Shown: positions 10,301 through 19,254, numbered from the stretch's first letter. The stretch: DNA of 64,000 nt from Flavobacterium flabelliforme (GCF_017948675.1 NZ_JAGFBU010000005.1:62001-126000), one strand, 5' to 3'. Numbers and translations: made by a program. The notes: a model not told the origin generated them from the sequence alone.

Positions 10301-10403
10301 GCAAATATTTTTTGCTACCGCAAATAAAAAATTTTCATCATTATTTAAAAAGAAGTTTGAATTTTTAGGAGATGAATTTAAAGAATTTCAATTAGAAAGA
10401 TAA
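7386..10403 (+). CDS. Large SMC/RecF/SbcC-like ATPase with CxxC hook, restriction-operon cargo
   Basis: A 1005-residue P-loop ATPase of the SMC/Rad50 type. Walker A is GSNGVGKT at 208-215, the ABC signature is STGQRAA at about 916, and Walker B is NILIFDDPV at about 940. Between them lies a long stretch rich in Lys, Glu, Leu and Asn, predicted coiled coil, interrupted by CCPLCDQ (Cys581 and Cys584), which resembles a Rad50 zinc hook. The first ~190 residues precede Walker A and match no domain I can name. The N-terminal extension makes it unlike plain SbcC or RecN. RloC is another hook-bearing ATPase linked to type I systems, but I see no PrrC-like anticodon nuclease domain here. It lies 6 bp after the nitrilase gene and 4 bp before hsdR. 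Confidence 0.8.
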   Translation: MNTQQLIEQSQKLFTHFKPVNKDLYKGQLNINDKVAGIYYLNFEQQISEEDFEELQYKYLANEFYNQEETLQWNIYLLFINSNISEALKIKILRDDKYARKLIFTGDEYLDYFELETSKASELPDITSVWKRELNKVGLQELYSSASNEGIVKNFLNDKSPEIVQGLERSLDHIPVVEKINSINLNQGYRPFPKKRDFNFGDVNLFTGSNGVGKTSLLESIELILTGKTQRNDRKDEAPNSITAILNEDLKDTYSPNNRIYKERGSKWYNRRLSEQGNRTFESFNQFNFFNTDAAHQFSNAEDAGVINESLKQIILGEEFTILKDKIEKIRPRLRTELNKASKEISQKLDNLKKNKDRISELKNDENFSELKGNIKGNMLSLGYKAIYDESNYSVSGLFVNEIKNELDFILSKKVTNFSKFKEVSGIVETRKNLVSENKEAFNLNIVKSNESILDRQKNKDFLSKINTFYKYIEIDNCSKIEDLAINYKKIETQLLIIKTLKDLNNLQLDIVKLSEERKSLADLISSKKSVLVDKTISQGDLKGEISLLQKGFSVNEGLIIELKTIGRKILNDKFHSNQCCPLCDQEISKTELLLRLDNDLINDDFKNLIKSKNDLLEVFNKEIDQLELEIKHLRRYEMVVSEYLKDYEDLDLSQINNAIKERIAKENEILSEKELYDKIFFQLNNIEGSISEFSILKLALQMIYPNVDILKKEVLTEIIDNLKMQINKSSTEVDNFKVSNDKIINDLNVALKLSSYADSFDKIEEIIKSNDNLIDSLNFSFQNLNRYLDIPTDKSIIDLSKDLALLNKNLNTFRLIENSQNEIKKLLTSNEEIEKSFPDLKTLNSRLNKAVEVLDRLSNNSEDIILKDFFKDNLIEIKDIFTTIHSPKEFENIEYLSNKLVLIKGGKSFEISQISTGQRAALVLSIFISLNRKLENGPNILIFDDPVTFIDDFNALSFLDFLRYFIVKEKKQIFFATANKKFSSLFKKKFEFLGDEFKEFQLER

Positions 10404-10407
10404 AAAT

Positions 10408-13400
10408 ATGCCATCACAAACCAACGAACAAGCCTTAGAATCAGCAATAGAAAAAAAACTTACAGGCAGTTGCCTCGAAGAATTGAAAGCAGCTGGAACG
10501 ACAGTCGATAGCGTGAATGAGCGTTCCGAATTGTATCGTTCGGGCAATGGCTATTATATTGGTTCTACTAGTGATTTCAATGCTAAATATGCTATTGATG
10601 AGGTTCGTTTTTGGCATTTTTTAGAAACAACCCAAGCGGAGGAATTGGCAAAAATCCAAAAACAGAACGATTGGAAACTCAAAATCTTGGAGCGTTTGGA
10701 TCGTTTGGTTAAAAAATATGGCATCTTGCGTTTGCTTCGCAAAGGTTTGGAAGTTGATGATGCGCACTTTACTTTATTATATGTTTTGCCTTTAGCAAGT
10801 AGTAGTGCGGCTGCCAAAGCTAATTTTGAAAACAATGAATTTAGCGTTTCACGCCAAATCAGGTATTCTATAACCAATCCAGGAGAAGAAATTGATATGG
10901 TCATTTTTGTCAATGGGTTGGCTATTGCAACAATGGAACTCAAAAACCATTGGACAGGGCAAAATGCTAAAGTTCACGGACAGAATCAGTATAAATTTAA
11001 AAGAGATATTAGCCAACCCTTATTAAACTTTGGGCGTTGTATCGTGCATTTTGCAGTCGATACTGATGAGGTATATATGACAACAAAATTAGATGGCGCG
11101 GGAACATTTTTCCTCCCGTTTAATCTTGGACATAATTATGGCAAAGGGAATCCGCCGAATCCTTTCGGACATAAAACAGCGTATTTATGGGATGAAGTTT
11201 TAACCCGAGAAAGTCTGGCAAACATCATCCAGCATTTTGTGCGTTTTGATGGTAAAGAAAAAGATACCTTAAACAAAAAAACCTTGTTTTTTCCACGGTA
11301 TCACCAAATGAATGTGGTTCGAAAACTAATAGCCGATGCCAGTAAAAACGGTGTGGGACAAACCTATTTAATTCAACATTCTGCAGGTTCCGGAAAATCA
11401 AATTCAATCACTTGGGCAGCCTATCAATTAATAGAAACTTATCCTGAAACTGAAACGACTCCCGGAAGCCGTGGAATTACAAATCCATTGTTTGATTCGG
11501 TTATTGTGGTTACAGACAGACGATTACTAGACAAGCAATTAAGAGAGAATATCAAAGAATTTTCGGAAGTTAAAAATATTGTAGCTCCGGCTTATTCTTC
11601 CAAAGAATTAAAAGAAAGTTTAGAAAGTGGTAAACGAATAATTATTACAACAATTCAGAAATTCCCTTTCATAGTAGATGGAATAGCCGATTTAAGTGAT
11701 AAGCGTTTTGCCGTAATCATAGATGAAGCACATAGCAGTCAAAGTGGTTCAGCTGCCGATAATATGAACCGTGCAATGGGAAGCAATACTGTTGAGGAAG
11801 AAGAAGATCCCCAAGACAAAATTCTTGAAATCATGCGTTCTCGTAAAATGAGTAAGAATGCCTCTTATCTCGCTTTTACCGCTACTCCAAAATCAAATAC
11901 CTTAGAAAAGTTTGGTGAATTGCAAGAGGACGGAAAATTCAAACCGTTTCATTTGTATTCGATGAAACAAGCCATTGAAGAAGGTTTTATTTTGGATGTA
12001 TTAGCCAATTATACAACCTACAAAAGCTATTATGAAATAGAAAAATCGATAGAAGACAATCCCTTGTTTGACACCAACAAAGCGCAGAAAAAATTAAGAG
12101 CCTTTGTGGAACAGCACAAACAAACTATTGCCATAAAAGCTGATATTGCACTAGATCATTTTATTACTAAAATTGTTAATACCAAAAAGCTAAAAGGCAA
12201 GGCCAAAGCGATGGTTGCAACTCAAAGTATCGAATCGGCAATTCGTTATTTCTTTGCCATACAAAACATTCTAAAAGAAAAAGGGCAACCTTTTAAAGCG
12301 GCGATTGCTTTTTCGGGAAAGAAAACGGTCGATGGAATTGAATACAGTGAAGACAGCATTAATGGTTTTGCAGAAAAAGATACCCGAGATCAATTTGACA
12401 GTGAGGACTATAAAATATTAGTGGTGGCAAACAAATACCTAACAGGATTTGACCAGCCCAAACTAACAGCAATGTATGTGGATAAAAAACTGCAAGGTGT
12501 TTTAGCTGTTCAAGCATTATCAAGATTAAACCGCGCCGCTAATAAATTAGGAAAAAAGACAGAAGATTTATTTGTGCTGGATTTCTTCAATTCTACAGAC
12601 GAAATGAAAGAGGCATTCGACCCCTTTTATACAGCAACCTCATTAAACAAAGCTACTGACGTCAATGTACTGCACGAAATAAAGGCAACTTTAGACGATA
12701 TAGGCGTTTATGAATGGTCAGAAGTAGAAGATTTTGTAGATAAATATTTCAAAAAAGTAGATGCACAACTCCTAAGTCCAATTATTGATTTGGCCGCCGA
12801 CCGATTTAATTTTCAATTGGAATTAGAAGATAGCGACAAAGCCGATTTCAAAATCAAGGCCAAGCAGTTTGTCAAAATATACGGGCAGATGGCCTCAATC
12901 TTGCCTTATGAAGTGGTCAATTGGGAAAAATTATTCTGGTTTTTGAAATTTTTAATTCCAAAACTGATTATTGTTGATTCAAGTAGTGATGCCTTGGATG
13001 AATTATTAAATTCAGTCGATTTATCAACTTATGGTTTGGAAAGAGTGAAACTGAATGTCGGTATTGGTTTAGACGATTCGGAAACAGAATTAGACCCACA
13101 AAACCCAAATCCAAGAGGGGCACACGGAACAGAAAAAGACGAAAATCCTTTAGATTTAATTATCAACAGTTTCAATGAACGTTGGTTTCAAGGTTGGGAA
13201 GCTACACCAGAAGAGCAAAGGGTAAAATTTGTGAGTCTTGCCAAAAGCATACAAGCTCATCCGGATTATGTAGAAAAATATTCTGGAAATGCCGATGCAC
13301 AAAACAGAGAGATTGCATTTAAGAAAATATTTGAAGAGGTTATGGCGCAACAACGTAAAATAGAACTTGATTTATACAAAAAAGTGACCCAAGATGATGC

Positions 13401-13449
13401 TTTCAGAATCGCTATGCAAGATACTTTGAAAAGAATATTGAGTGTTTAA
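10408..13449 (+). CDS. hsdR: Type I restriction enzyme endonuclease/translocase subunit HsdR
   Basis: HsdR cuts unmodified DNA after ATP-driven translocation by the HsdRMS complex. An N-terminal PD-(D/E)XK nuclease is visible: GEEIDMVIFVNG, then ATMELKNHW, about residues 158-180, with Asp and ExK residues. The SF2 helicase motor follows, with HSAGSGKS (Walker A, about 324) and DEAHSSQSG (about 438), then AFTATPKS and, near the end of the motor, VLAVQALSRLNRA. At 1013 residues the length is normal. It follows the ATPase gene by 4 bp and ends the operon. The subunit looks intact, so the frameshift in hsdM decides whether the system works. Confidence 0.95.
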   Translation: MPSQTNEQALESAIEKKLTGSCLEELKAAGTTVDSVNERSELYRSGNGYYIGSTSDFNAKYAIDEVRFWHFLETTQAEELAKIQKQNDWKLKILERLDRLVKKYGILRLLRKGLEVDDAHFTLLYVLPLASSSAAAKANFENNEFSVSRQIRYSITNPGEEIDMVIFVNGLAIATMELKNHWTGQNAKVHGQNQYKFKRDISQPLLNFGRCIVHFAVDTDEVYMTTKLDGAGTFFLPFNLGHNYGKGNPPNPFGHKTAYLWDEVLTRESLANIIQHFVRFDGKEKDTLNKKTLFFPRYHQMNVVRKLIADASKNGVGQTYLIQHSAGSGKSNSITWAAYQLIETYPETETTPGSRGITNPLFDSVIVVTDRRLLDKQLRENIKEFSEVKNIVAPAYSSKELKESLESGKRIIITTIQKFPFIVDGIADLSDKRFAVIIDEAHSSQSGSAADNMNRAMGSNTVEEEEDPQDKILEIMRSRKMSKNASYLAFTATPKSNTLEKFGELQEDGKFKPFHLYSMKQAIEEGFILDVLANYTTYKSYYEIEKSIEDNPLFDTNKAQKKLRAFVEQHKQTIAIKADIALDHFITKIVNTKKLKGKAKAMVATQSIESAIRYFFAIQNILKEKGQPFKAAIAFSGKKTVDGIEYSEDSINGFAEKDTRDQFDSEDYKILVVANKYLTGFDQPKLTAMYVDKKLQGVLAVQALSRLNRAANKLGKKTEDLFVLDFFNSTDEMKEAFDPFYTATSLNKATDVNVLHEIKATLDDIGVYEWSEVEDFVDKYFKKVDAQLLSPIIDLAADRFNFQLELEDSDKADFKIKAKQFVKIYGQMASILPYEVVNWEKLFWFLKFLIPKLIIVDSSSDALDELLNSVDLSTYGLERVKLNVGIGLDDSETELDPQNPNPRGAHGTEKDENPLDLIINSFNERWFQGWEATPEEQRVKFVSLAKSIQAHPDYVEKYSGNADAQNREIAFKKIFEEVMAQQRKIELDLYKKVTQDDAFRIAMQDTLKRILSV

Positions 13450-13573
13450 AACATTAACAAGATAGAAGTCATCTTAAATAAAAAATATAACTGCGCTAAA
13501 TTAGCTCTTAATTACATCTCGGACTAGATCATCCATAAATGGCTGGAAAATTAACTTGTCAAGGTTATAAATC

Positions 13574-13604
13574 AAAAGCTTCATAGTAATTTGGAGCTTT
13601 TTTC
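13574..13604 (+). terminator. Terminator of the restriction operon
   Basis: AAAAGCTTC pairs with GGAGCTTTT (one G-T pair) around an 11-base loop and is followed by a T run. It lies 125 bp after the hsdR stop. Confidence 0.55.
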
Positions 13605-13965
13605 GTAATATATTTACTTTAAAAAACAAAAACCACTTCTTAAATGAATTTCTTTTTTGTTTATTTGATTTATATTGCTGGTGCGAAGTCAGGAGACATT
13701 CCCGTAATGTTTCATAACAACACATCGGAGAGCTGATGTATTAGAAAAGATACTACAAAACTTTCAAGGGAATCGGAAAGTTATCTGTACATCTAATAGA
13801 AGGCAATCATACACTTCGTTTCCTGAACATCCTTTCTTATTCAAGTGCATAATTATCAAAAAGCTAAAAATTAGCTTAAAGTAAATAGGCATTTATTAGA
13901 AGTGGCTTTTTAAAACGTATAAAATAATTTTAAAATAAAAATAGAATCTAACCCCCAATAATTAA
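13605..13965. other. Intergenic region between hsdR and the AbiC-like gene
   Basis: I see no gene here. A short AAGCTAA-AAA-TTAGCTT hairpin lies near 13860-13877. The remainder shows no recognisable element. Confidence 0.4.
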
Positions 13966-15207
13966 ATGAAGTTATTTACTTTACTTTTTTCATTTCTTGC
14001 AATTATATCTTTCGGATTTGCTATTTACTATTTTTTTGAAAGGAATAATAATTCAGTTAAAAACACTCAAAAGAAAAGTTCAATTATAATTGTCTCCCTA
14101 GTGCTATTAGCTTTCAGCTCTTACCTATTGGCAATTTCTTTAGATTTAACTAATGAATTTATTATTAACACCAATCTTTTTACAGCAGATTATGCGAAAA
14201 TTGGTCCATACGGTGATTTGATCGGAGGTATAATGAATCCAATAGTCGCTTTTATTGGAATCATAGCTGCATCCTTAGCTTTTTATGTGCAATATGTTGC
14301 TAATAAGCAAGTGCAGAATGAATTCAAAATTCAGCAGTTTGAAAGCCAATTTTACGAAATGCTAAAACTCATTAAAGAAGAAATCAGTACAATTTATTTG
14401 CCATTAAATAACGGTGATACATTATTGGGCAGAAAGGTATTTTATGAACTTGATAAAGAAATTAAATTAATATATTTCATAGTTGACAATATACTTGCCA
14501 CTAATATTATAAAAATAAAAATTGAAATAGCATACTATATCTTTTATAGGGGTAGGTTGAAATACTATAATAGAATTAATTATTTTAAGGACAAATATAA
14601 TTTAGACCTAAATGAATTATTAGAAATTGAATTATTTTTGTCTTCTATTTACGAATTTTTAAAAAGCAATACTGATCATACAATTGATATTCCAACTGAA
14701 GTCATATTAGATAATGTTTTAGATGGTTTAAACGGAGGAGGTAGATTAAATGATTTACTAGATTTAGATGCAAACTACCATTTCGCATATCTCTTATTGA
14801 AAAACAATGAAAATCTTAATTTAAATCACCTTCCTTTTAAAGGGATGGAAACTAAACTATCATTGATATTGAGGCAGTTGTTTTCATTAGTAAAATTTGT
14901 AGCTAACGTAAATACAATTAACTATTTAGAAAAACGTAATTATTTAAGGGTATTGCGTTCGATATTATCAAATTACGAACAACTCCATATTTTCTATAAT
15001 TGGTATTCTGGTACAGGCTCACAATGGGAGGACAATAAAAATAAATTTTTAACTGATTATAGAATGATCCATAATTTACCTCCTGATTTTTTAATTGAAG
15101 GATTAGACTTAGAAACTATTTTCACTAATAGAAATTTTGAATATGAAGAAAATAGGAAATTAGACGATTCATTATTTGAACAAATTGAAATATTTAGTGT
15201 CAAATAA
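13966..15207 (+). CDS. Putative phage abortive-infection protein, AbiC-like, membrane-anchored
   Basis: The N-terminus has three hydrophobic segments at about residues 3-23, 39-59 and 91-110. Between the second and third is a YAKIGPYGDLIGGIMNPIVAF motif, followed by FYVQY...EFKIQQFESQFYEMLKLIKEEI. This arrangement is the hallmark of the putative AbiC family (putAbiC, PF16872 from memory). The rest, to residue 413, is a helix-rich cytoplasmic domain. Members are thought to act in phage exclusion, but the mechanism is not known. It stands alone, 516 bp after hsdR, between the restriction operon and the TcmP pair, which strengthens a defence assignment. It is AT-rich. Confidence 0.72.
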   Translation: MKLFTLLFSFLAIISFGFAIYYFFERNNNSVKNTQKKSSIIIVSLVLLAFSSYLLAISLDLTNEFIINTNLFTADYAKIGPYGDLIGGIMNPIVAFIGIIAASLAFYVQYVANKQVQNEFKIQQFESQFYEMLKLIKEEISTIYLPLNNGDTLLGRKVFYELDKEIKLIYFIVDNILATNIIKIKIEIAYYIFYRGRLKYYNRINYFKDKYNLDLNELLEIELFLSSIYEFLKSNTDHTIDIPTEVILDNVLDGLNGGGRLNDLLDLDANYHFAYLLLKNNENLNLNHLPFKGMETKLSLILRQLFSLVKFVANVNTINYLEKRNYLRVLRSILSNYEQLHIFYNWYSGTGSQWEDNKNKFLTDYRMIHNLPPDFLIEGLDLETIFTNRNFEYEENRKLDDSLFEQIEIFSVK

Positions 15208-15428
15208 TATTTGCAATATAAACATTGAATATTTAGTAAGATTCGAGTATTCTTTTAAATTACAAGAATAAGATTTATAATTAGTAAAACTCCTAGAACT
15301 CTTTTTGATGGCATAAAAATTAATATTATATTTTCCCATTTACATAATGAAAAAAAACAAAAAGGATAAGCTGAATTTTTTTAAAAATAGAATTAACTAT
15401 ATTTATTAAAAAATTAATTTTAATAAAT

Positions 15429-16556
15429 ATGAAAGATTCTCAAATAAACCCTTACGAGCACTCTGATATTAAAGTAAAGCTTTTAAAACTTTATTTAGAA
15501 AAGTATATAAATATACTGGCTTTAGCAAAAGGTGTTACTACCGTTGAAGTATATGATTTGTTTTGTGGAGAAGGTATTTATAGTAACGGTAAAGAAGGGA
15601 GTCCAGTCATCATTTTAAGATTGATTAAGGATATTTATTATAAGGCTAAGAAAAACTCTAACGTTAAGTTTAATTGTAATTTTAATGATTTCAATAGCGA
15701 AAAAACAGTTAAGCTTTCCAATTATATTTCTGAAAAAAAAATGCACTATTCAGAGATGGGTACTTTAAATTATTACAATGAAGACTATCAAATATTAAAA
15801 GATAAAATTGTAAAAGCCCATAAAGTAAAAGGGGCTAAAAGATTTATTTTCATAGATCCATATGGCTATAAAAACATTAGTGTTGGTGACATAGAAGGAT
15901 TACTTTCAGATAAAAATACAGAGGTATTGTTGTTTCTTCCGACACAGTTTATGTATAGATTTGAAAAAAAATCTACACCAGAAAGTTTATATAATTTTTT
16001 GGCTGAAGTAATGCCTGAAGAAGAGCAAGGTATGAGCAGTTCAGGTGTTGATTTTATTCATAAATTAAGAGATGGTTTTGGAAATAAGTTGAAAGGAAAG
16101 CATTATGTAGATTCCTTTATTATTACAAGGAATATTAATGAATTTTTCGCACTTTACTTTTTCACCAGTCATTTATATGGCTTTGAAAAATTTTTAGAAG
16201 CAAAATGGAGTATTGATGAAGAAGAAGGTCGTGGCTGGAGTCCTAAATTTGAAGAGGTTGATTTGTTTTCAACTATTGAAGTTCATGCAAAAACAAATAA
16301 ATTTGAAGAAAATTTAATAACTTTTTTGTCACAATTGCGTTCTAATATTGAAATACATCATTTTACTATTGAAAATAGACATCTTACAACTCATACAGTT
16401 CAAATTTTAAAAAAAATACAAAATTCAAATAATTTGATTGTAAATAATACAGATAGAAGTAAACCAAGAAAAGGAGCTTTCTATATTGGTTGGAATGAAG
16501 TGAAAACAAAAACGGTTAAATGTTTTATTAAATACGAAAATAATGGCACAATCTAG
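15429..16556 (+). CDS. tcmP: Three-Cys-motif partner protein TcmP
   Basis: The protein begins with a KVKLLKLYLEKYINIL helix and a VEVYDLFCGEGIYSNGKEGSPVIIL block, then later RFIFIDPYGYKN. These are typical of TcmP, the protein that travels with Gp37/Gp68 (three-Cys-motif) proteins. The DLFCGEG and FIDPYG motifs suggest a methyltransferase-like Rossmann fold. No activity has been established for the family as far as I know. Its last 14 bases overlap the three-Cys-motif gene, indicating coupled translation and joint function. It lies in the defence island and is AT-rich. Confidence 0.85.
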   Translation: MKDSQINPYEHSDIKVKLLKLYLEKYINILALAKGVTTVEVYDLFCGEGIYSNGKEGSPVIILRLIKDIYYKAKKNSNVKFNCNFNDFNSEKTVKLSNYISEKKMHYSEMGTLNYYNEDYQILKDKIVKAHKVKGAKRFIFIDPYGYKNISVGDIEGLLSDKNTEVLLFLPTQFMYRFEKKSTPESLYNFLAEVMPEEEQGMSSSGVDFIHKLRDGFGNKLKGKHYVDSFIITRNINEFFALYFFTSHLYGFEKFLEAKWSIDEEEGRGWSPKFEEVDLFSTIEVHAKTNKFEENLITFLSQLRSNIEIHHFTIENRHLTTHTVQILKKIQNSNNLIVNNTDRSKPRKGAFYIGWNEVKTKTVKCFIKYENNGTI

Positions 16557-17274
16557 TATAGAATGGACAGAAATGACTTGGAATCCAACAACTGGATGTA
16601 CCAAAATATCTGCTGGTTGTAAGTTTTGTTATGCCGAGGTAATGTCGAAACGACTTAAAGCAATGGGTGTTGAAAAATATAAGGACAATTTCAAAGTGAG
16701 AATTCACGAACCTTCATTAAAAATACCTTATACTTGGAAATCTCCTAAAGTTGTTTTTGTAAATTCAATGAGCGATTTATTCCACGAAGAAATACCATTA
16801 GAATACATTCAAAAAGTATTCAAAGTAATGAACGATAATCCACAACACGTTTTTCAAGTTTTAACCAAAAGAGCTGAAAGACTTTTTGAAGTGCACAAAA
16901 AACTTAATTGGACACATAATATTTGGATGGGAGTTTCTGTAGAAGATGAAAGAGTAACTGATCGTATAGATTATTTGAGAAAAACTAAAGCTCATACTAA
17001 ATTTTTATCTTTAGAGCCGTTAATAGGTGCTTTACCTAATCTTGATTTAAAAAAAATGAATTGGGTTATCGTTGGTGGAGAAAGTGGACCAAAAGCTAGA
17101 CCAATGGATGAAGATTGGGTTTTAGATATTTATGAGCAGTGTAAAAAAGCCAAAGTTTCATTTTTCTTCAAACAATGGGGTGGTAAAAATAAAAAGGCAT
17201 CAGGACGATTACTTAATGGTAGAACCTATGATGAAATGCCAAGAATTATGGAAATTGAAAGTGGTGCAAAATAA
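16543..17274 (+). CDS. Three-Cys-motif protein, phage Gp37/Gp68 (DUF5131) family
   Basis: The N-terminal signature IEWTEMTWNPTTGC is followed by Cys19-X6-Cys26-X2-Cys29 (KFCYAE), which gives the family its three-Cys name. The spacing recalls, but does not equal, the CX3CX2C of radical-SAM enzymes. Other family blocks are present: FVNSMSDLFHEEIP, VFQVLTKRAERL, WMGVSVED, FLSLEPLIG, WVIVGGESGPKARPM and FFFKQWGG. At 243 residues the length is normal. Its start overlaps tcmP by 14 bp. The family occurs in phages and in bacterial mobile regions; function is unknown, and an iron-sulfur or metal-dependent activity is inference. Confidence 0.88.
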   Translation: MAQSSIEWTEMTWNPTTGCTKISAGCKFCYAEVMSKRLKAMGVEKYKDNFKVRIHEPSLKIPYTWKSPKVVFVNSMSDLFHEEIPLEYIQKVFKVMNDNPQHVFQVLTKRAERLFEVHKKLNWTHNIWMGVSVEDERVTDRIDYLRKTKAHTKFLSLEPLIGALPNLDLKKMNWVIVGGESGPKARPMDEDWVLDIYEQCKKAKVSFFFKQWGGKNKKASGRLLNGRTYDEMPRIMEIESGAK

Positions 17275-17426
17275 ATAAAAATTCATGATCTCATTCATCT
17301 GCACAAAAATTGCTCCTAGCCCATGTATTCCTAGCATCAATTCTTTCTTTGCTTCATTTCACTAATTTTCCTTTTTTAATTGATATAAAGTATCTTTAAA
17401 TATAATTTTTTAAAGAAGTTTATCAT

Positions 17427-18560
17427 ATGGAAACTATAGAATTATCAAGAAAACAGTTATACGTTTTAGTTTGGTCAACACCTCTTTCAAAACTGATATT
17501 GCAATATGCGATTTCAAATGAAGGTTTTAAGAAAATTTGTAAACAATTCGCGATTGCAATGCCTGTCAATGGTTATTGGGTAAAACTGAAGTTCAATAAA
17601 GAAATTAAAAAAACAGAATTCAATCCAATTTTTGACGAAGAAGATAAAATCATAATAACAATAAGAGAAGAAGGAAATCTAGTTAATATAGACCAATCTC
17701 CTCTTATTATTAAAACAAAAGAAATCTTAACTGATTCTAAATCTCCCTTAATTGTTCCTGAAAGGTTAAGTAACCCTGATATTTTAGTTCAAAATACTAA
17801 AACCCTTCATGATAAAAGAAAGAATAATCGCTATTACTGGGATGATAAAATTGATACTATATCCATTTATGTAGCAGAGCTTAATTATAGTAGAGCTCTA
17901 AGAATAATGGATACTTTTATAAAACTGCTGAGATATCGAGGCCATTCTTTTAGAAGAGATATAAATAAAAGAGGCCCACGAATTGTTGTAAGCGATGTCG
18001 AATTTCATTTTTCTATTCGTGAAAAAAATAAAAGAATACCTTCCGATAAATTATACGAATCATCGACTTACATTCCAACAGGAATTTTAATACTAAAAAC
18101 TGGAGAAAGTTTTCACGCTAAAGAATGGCATGATGGTGCAGTTAAATTAGAAAATCAGTTAGCTAAAATAGTTGCAAAGATTGAATTAGATGCACTTAAA
18201 GAACTAGAATGGCGTGAAGAATGCAGGTTGCACCATATCAAAATGGAAGAGGAGGAAAAAATAAAAAAGGAATTCCAGAAGAAAAGAGAGGTTGAACTTC
18301 AAAAAACAAAAGAATTATTTAGTGATGCACTATATCACAATAAAGCAAAAATAGTTAGGGAATATTTAAACGAGTTAGAAACAAAAGCATCACTAAAAAA
18401 TCAACTCACAAGTGAATTATAAGATTGGTTAAAATGGGCTAAAGACAAAACAGATTGGTTTGATCCAATAATAAGAAAAGAGGATCTATTGCTAAATGAA
18501 TCCGACAAAGATGATCTCATTTCAAGTAAAAAAAAGGAAAATAACTTTTATAGATATTAA
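17427..18560 (+). pseudogene. Conserved hypothetical protein interrupted by an in-frame stop
   Basis: The first frame (17427-18422, 331 aa) opens with IELSRKQLYVLVWSTPLSKL and NGYWVKLKFNKE, and contains RALRIMDTFIKLLRYRGHSF and a helical KLENQLAKIVAKIELDALKELEWREECRLHH region. I remember similar proteins of unknown function in Bacteroidota. The stop TAA at 18420-18422 is followed in the same frame by 45 more codons (DWLKWAKDKTDWFDP...) ending at 18558-18560. This looks like the family's normal C-terminus, and a single base change would restore the frame. It is either a recent nonsense mutation or a truncated but usable protein. Confidence 0.65.
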
Positions 18561-18599
18561 TTCTCTAAATTAACCATTCACAACTAATTTATTTATAGA

Positions 18600-18725
18600 A
18601 TGCAATCAATTACAAAATGTAAAAAGATTTTAAATAGGAAAGGAATTTCATATACAGATGAAGAAATAAGTATGATAAGAAATGTGCTCTATAAATTAGC
18701 AGAAGTAGTACATGAATTACAGTAG
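18600..18725 (+). CDS. Small protein of 41 residues, unknown
   Basis: A short reading frame starts at ATG 18600 with MQSITKCKKILNRKGISYT and ends VVHELQ. It has a compact helical composition (DEEISMIRNVLYKLAEVV) and balanced charge. Small proteins of this kind (CKxILNxxGxxYTxEEI) are scattered through Bacteroidota accessory regions in my recollection, with no known role. It lies 39 bp after the end of the preceding broken gene. No promoter was recognised. Confidence 0.45.
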   Translation: MQSITKCKKILNRKGISYTDEEISMIRNVLYKLAEVVHELQ

Positions 18726-18960
18726 AATCATCTTTCAAATAATTCAATTAAGAATCTAGACACATCCGTGGAGCAATAGTTAAAATTGATATAATAGAAT
18801 TATATGTCTAGTATTTTAAATCTTTTAATAAAAGGTTCAAAATATTGTACCATGAAGGCACTTAAGTTATTTATATGTAATAGTCTTAAAATTTAGATCA
18901 TTTTATACTTTCAAAAAGAAAAAACAACTACAAGGTATTTATTTACAAATACTTAAAGTC

Positions 18961-19208
18961 CACAAAAAGACAAACAACGCCAATGGAAGACTTTGGCGTT
19001 GTTTTTTTGTGATTTATATTATTTTAGACTTTCAAAAAGAGTCAAAATAGGTATGAAGTGTTCGATTGTAGCCCCTGACAGCCCACACAAAGACAAACAA
19101 CGCCAATAGAAGACATTGGCGCTATTTTTTTATAATTTATACTATTTTAGGCTTTCAAAAAAAATCATAATAGGGATAAGGTCTTCGATCTTAGCCCTTG
19201 ATAGCCCA
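18961..19208 (+). repeat. Array of two 123-bp intergenic repeats (copies 1 and 2)
   Basis: Each unit runs from CACAAAGACAAACAACGCC to CCTGACAGCCCA. It begins with a hairpin (AACGCCAATG / CATTGGCGTT type, loop GAAGA) and a T run, then about 90 conserved bases. Corresponding positions in the two copies are exactly 123 bp apart (18978 and 19101). Further copies occur at 25054-25302 and 27780-27904, all in the same direction. A degraded partial copy may lie just before, from about 18905. Confidence 0.85.
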
Positions 19209-19212
19209 CAAT

Positions 19213-19254
19213 AAGAGATAAGTCAGAAATATCCTGATTTGTCTCTTTTTTGTT
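19213..19254 (+). terminator. Terminator closing repeat array 1
   Basis: A 14-bp stem, AAGAGATAAGTCAG against CTGATTTGTCTCTT with two G-U pairs, is followed by a T run. It starts about five bases after the end of the last repeat. Confidence 0.65.

Noticed and set aside
7386-10403. RloC anticodon nuclease
   Set aside because: The hook and ATPase parts fit, but I see no PrrC-like nuclease motif, and the extra domain is at the N-terminus.
13501-13725. Minus-strand 74-codon frame after hsdR
   Set aside because: It reads through the hsdR terminator and is Lys/Leu-rich without domain character.
19050-19085. tRNA-like 3' end in the repeats (TTCGACT followed by CAGCCCACCA in copy 5)
   Set aside because: The bases around the supposed T-loop do not form a T-stem in any copy, and no anticodon arm is present.
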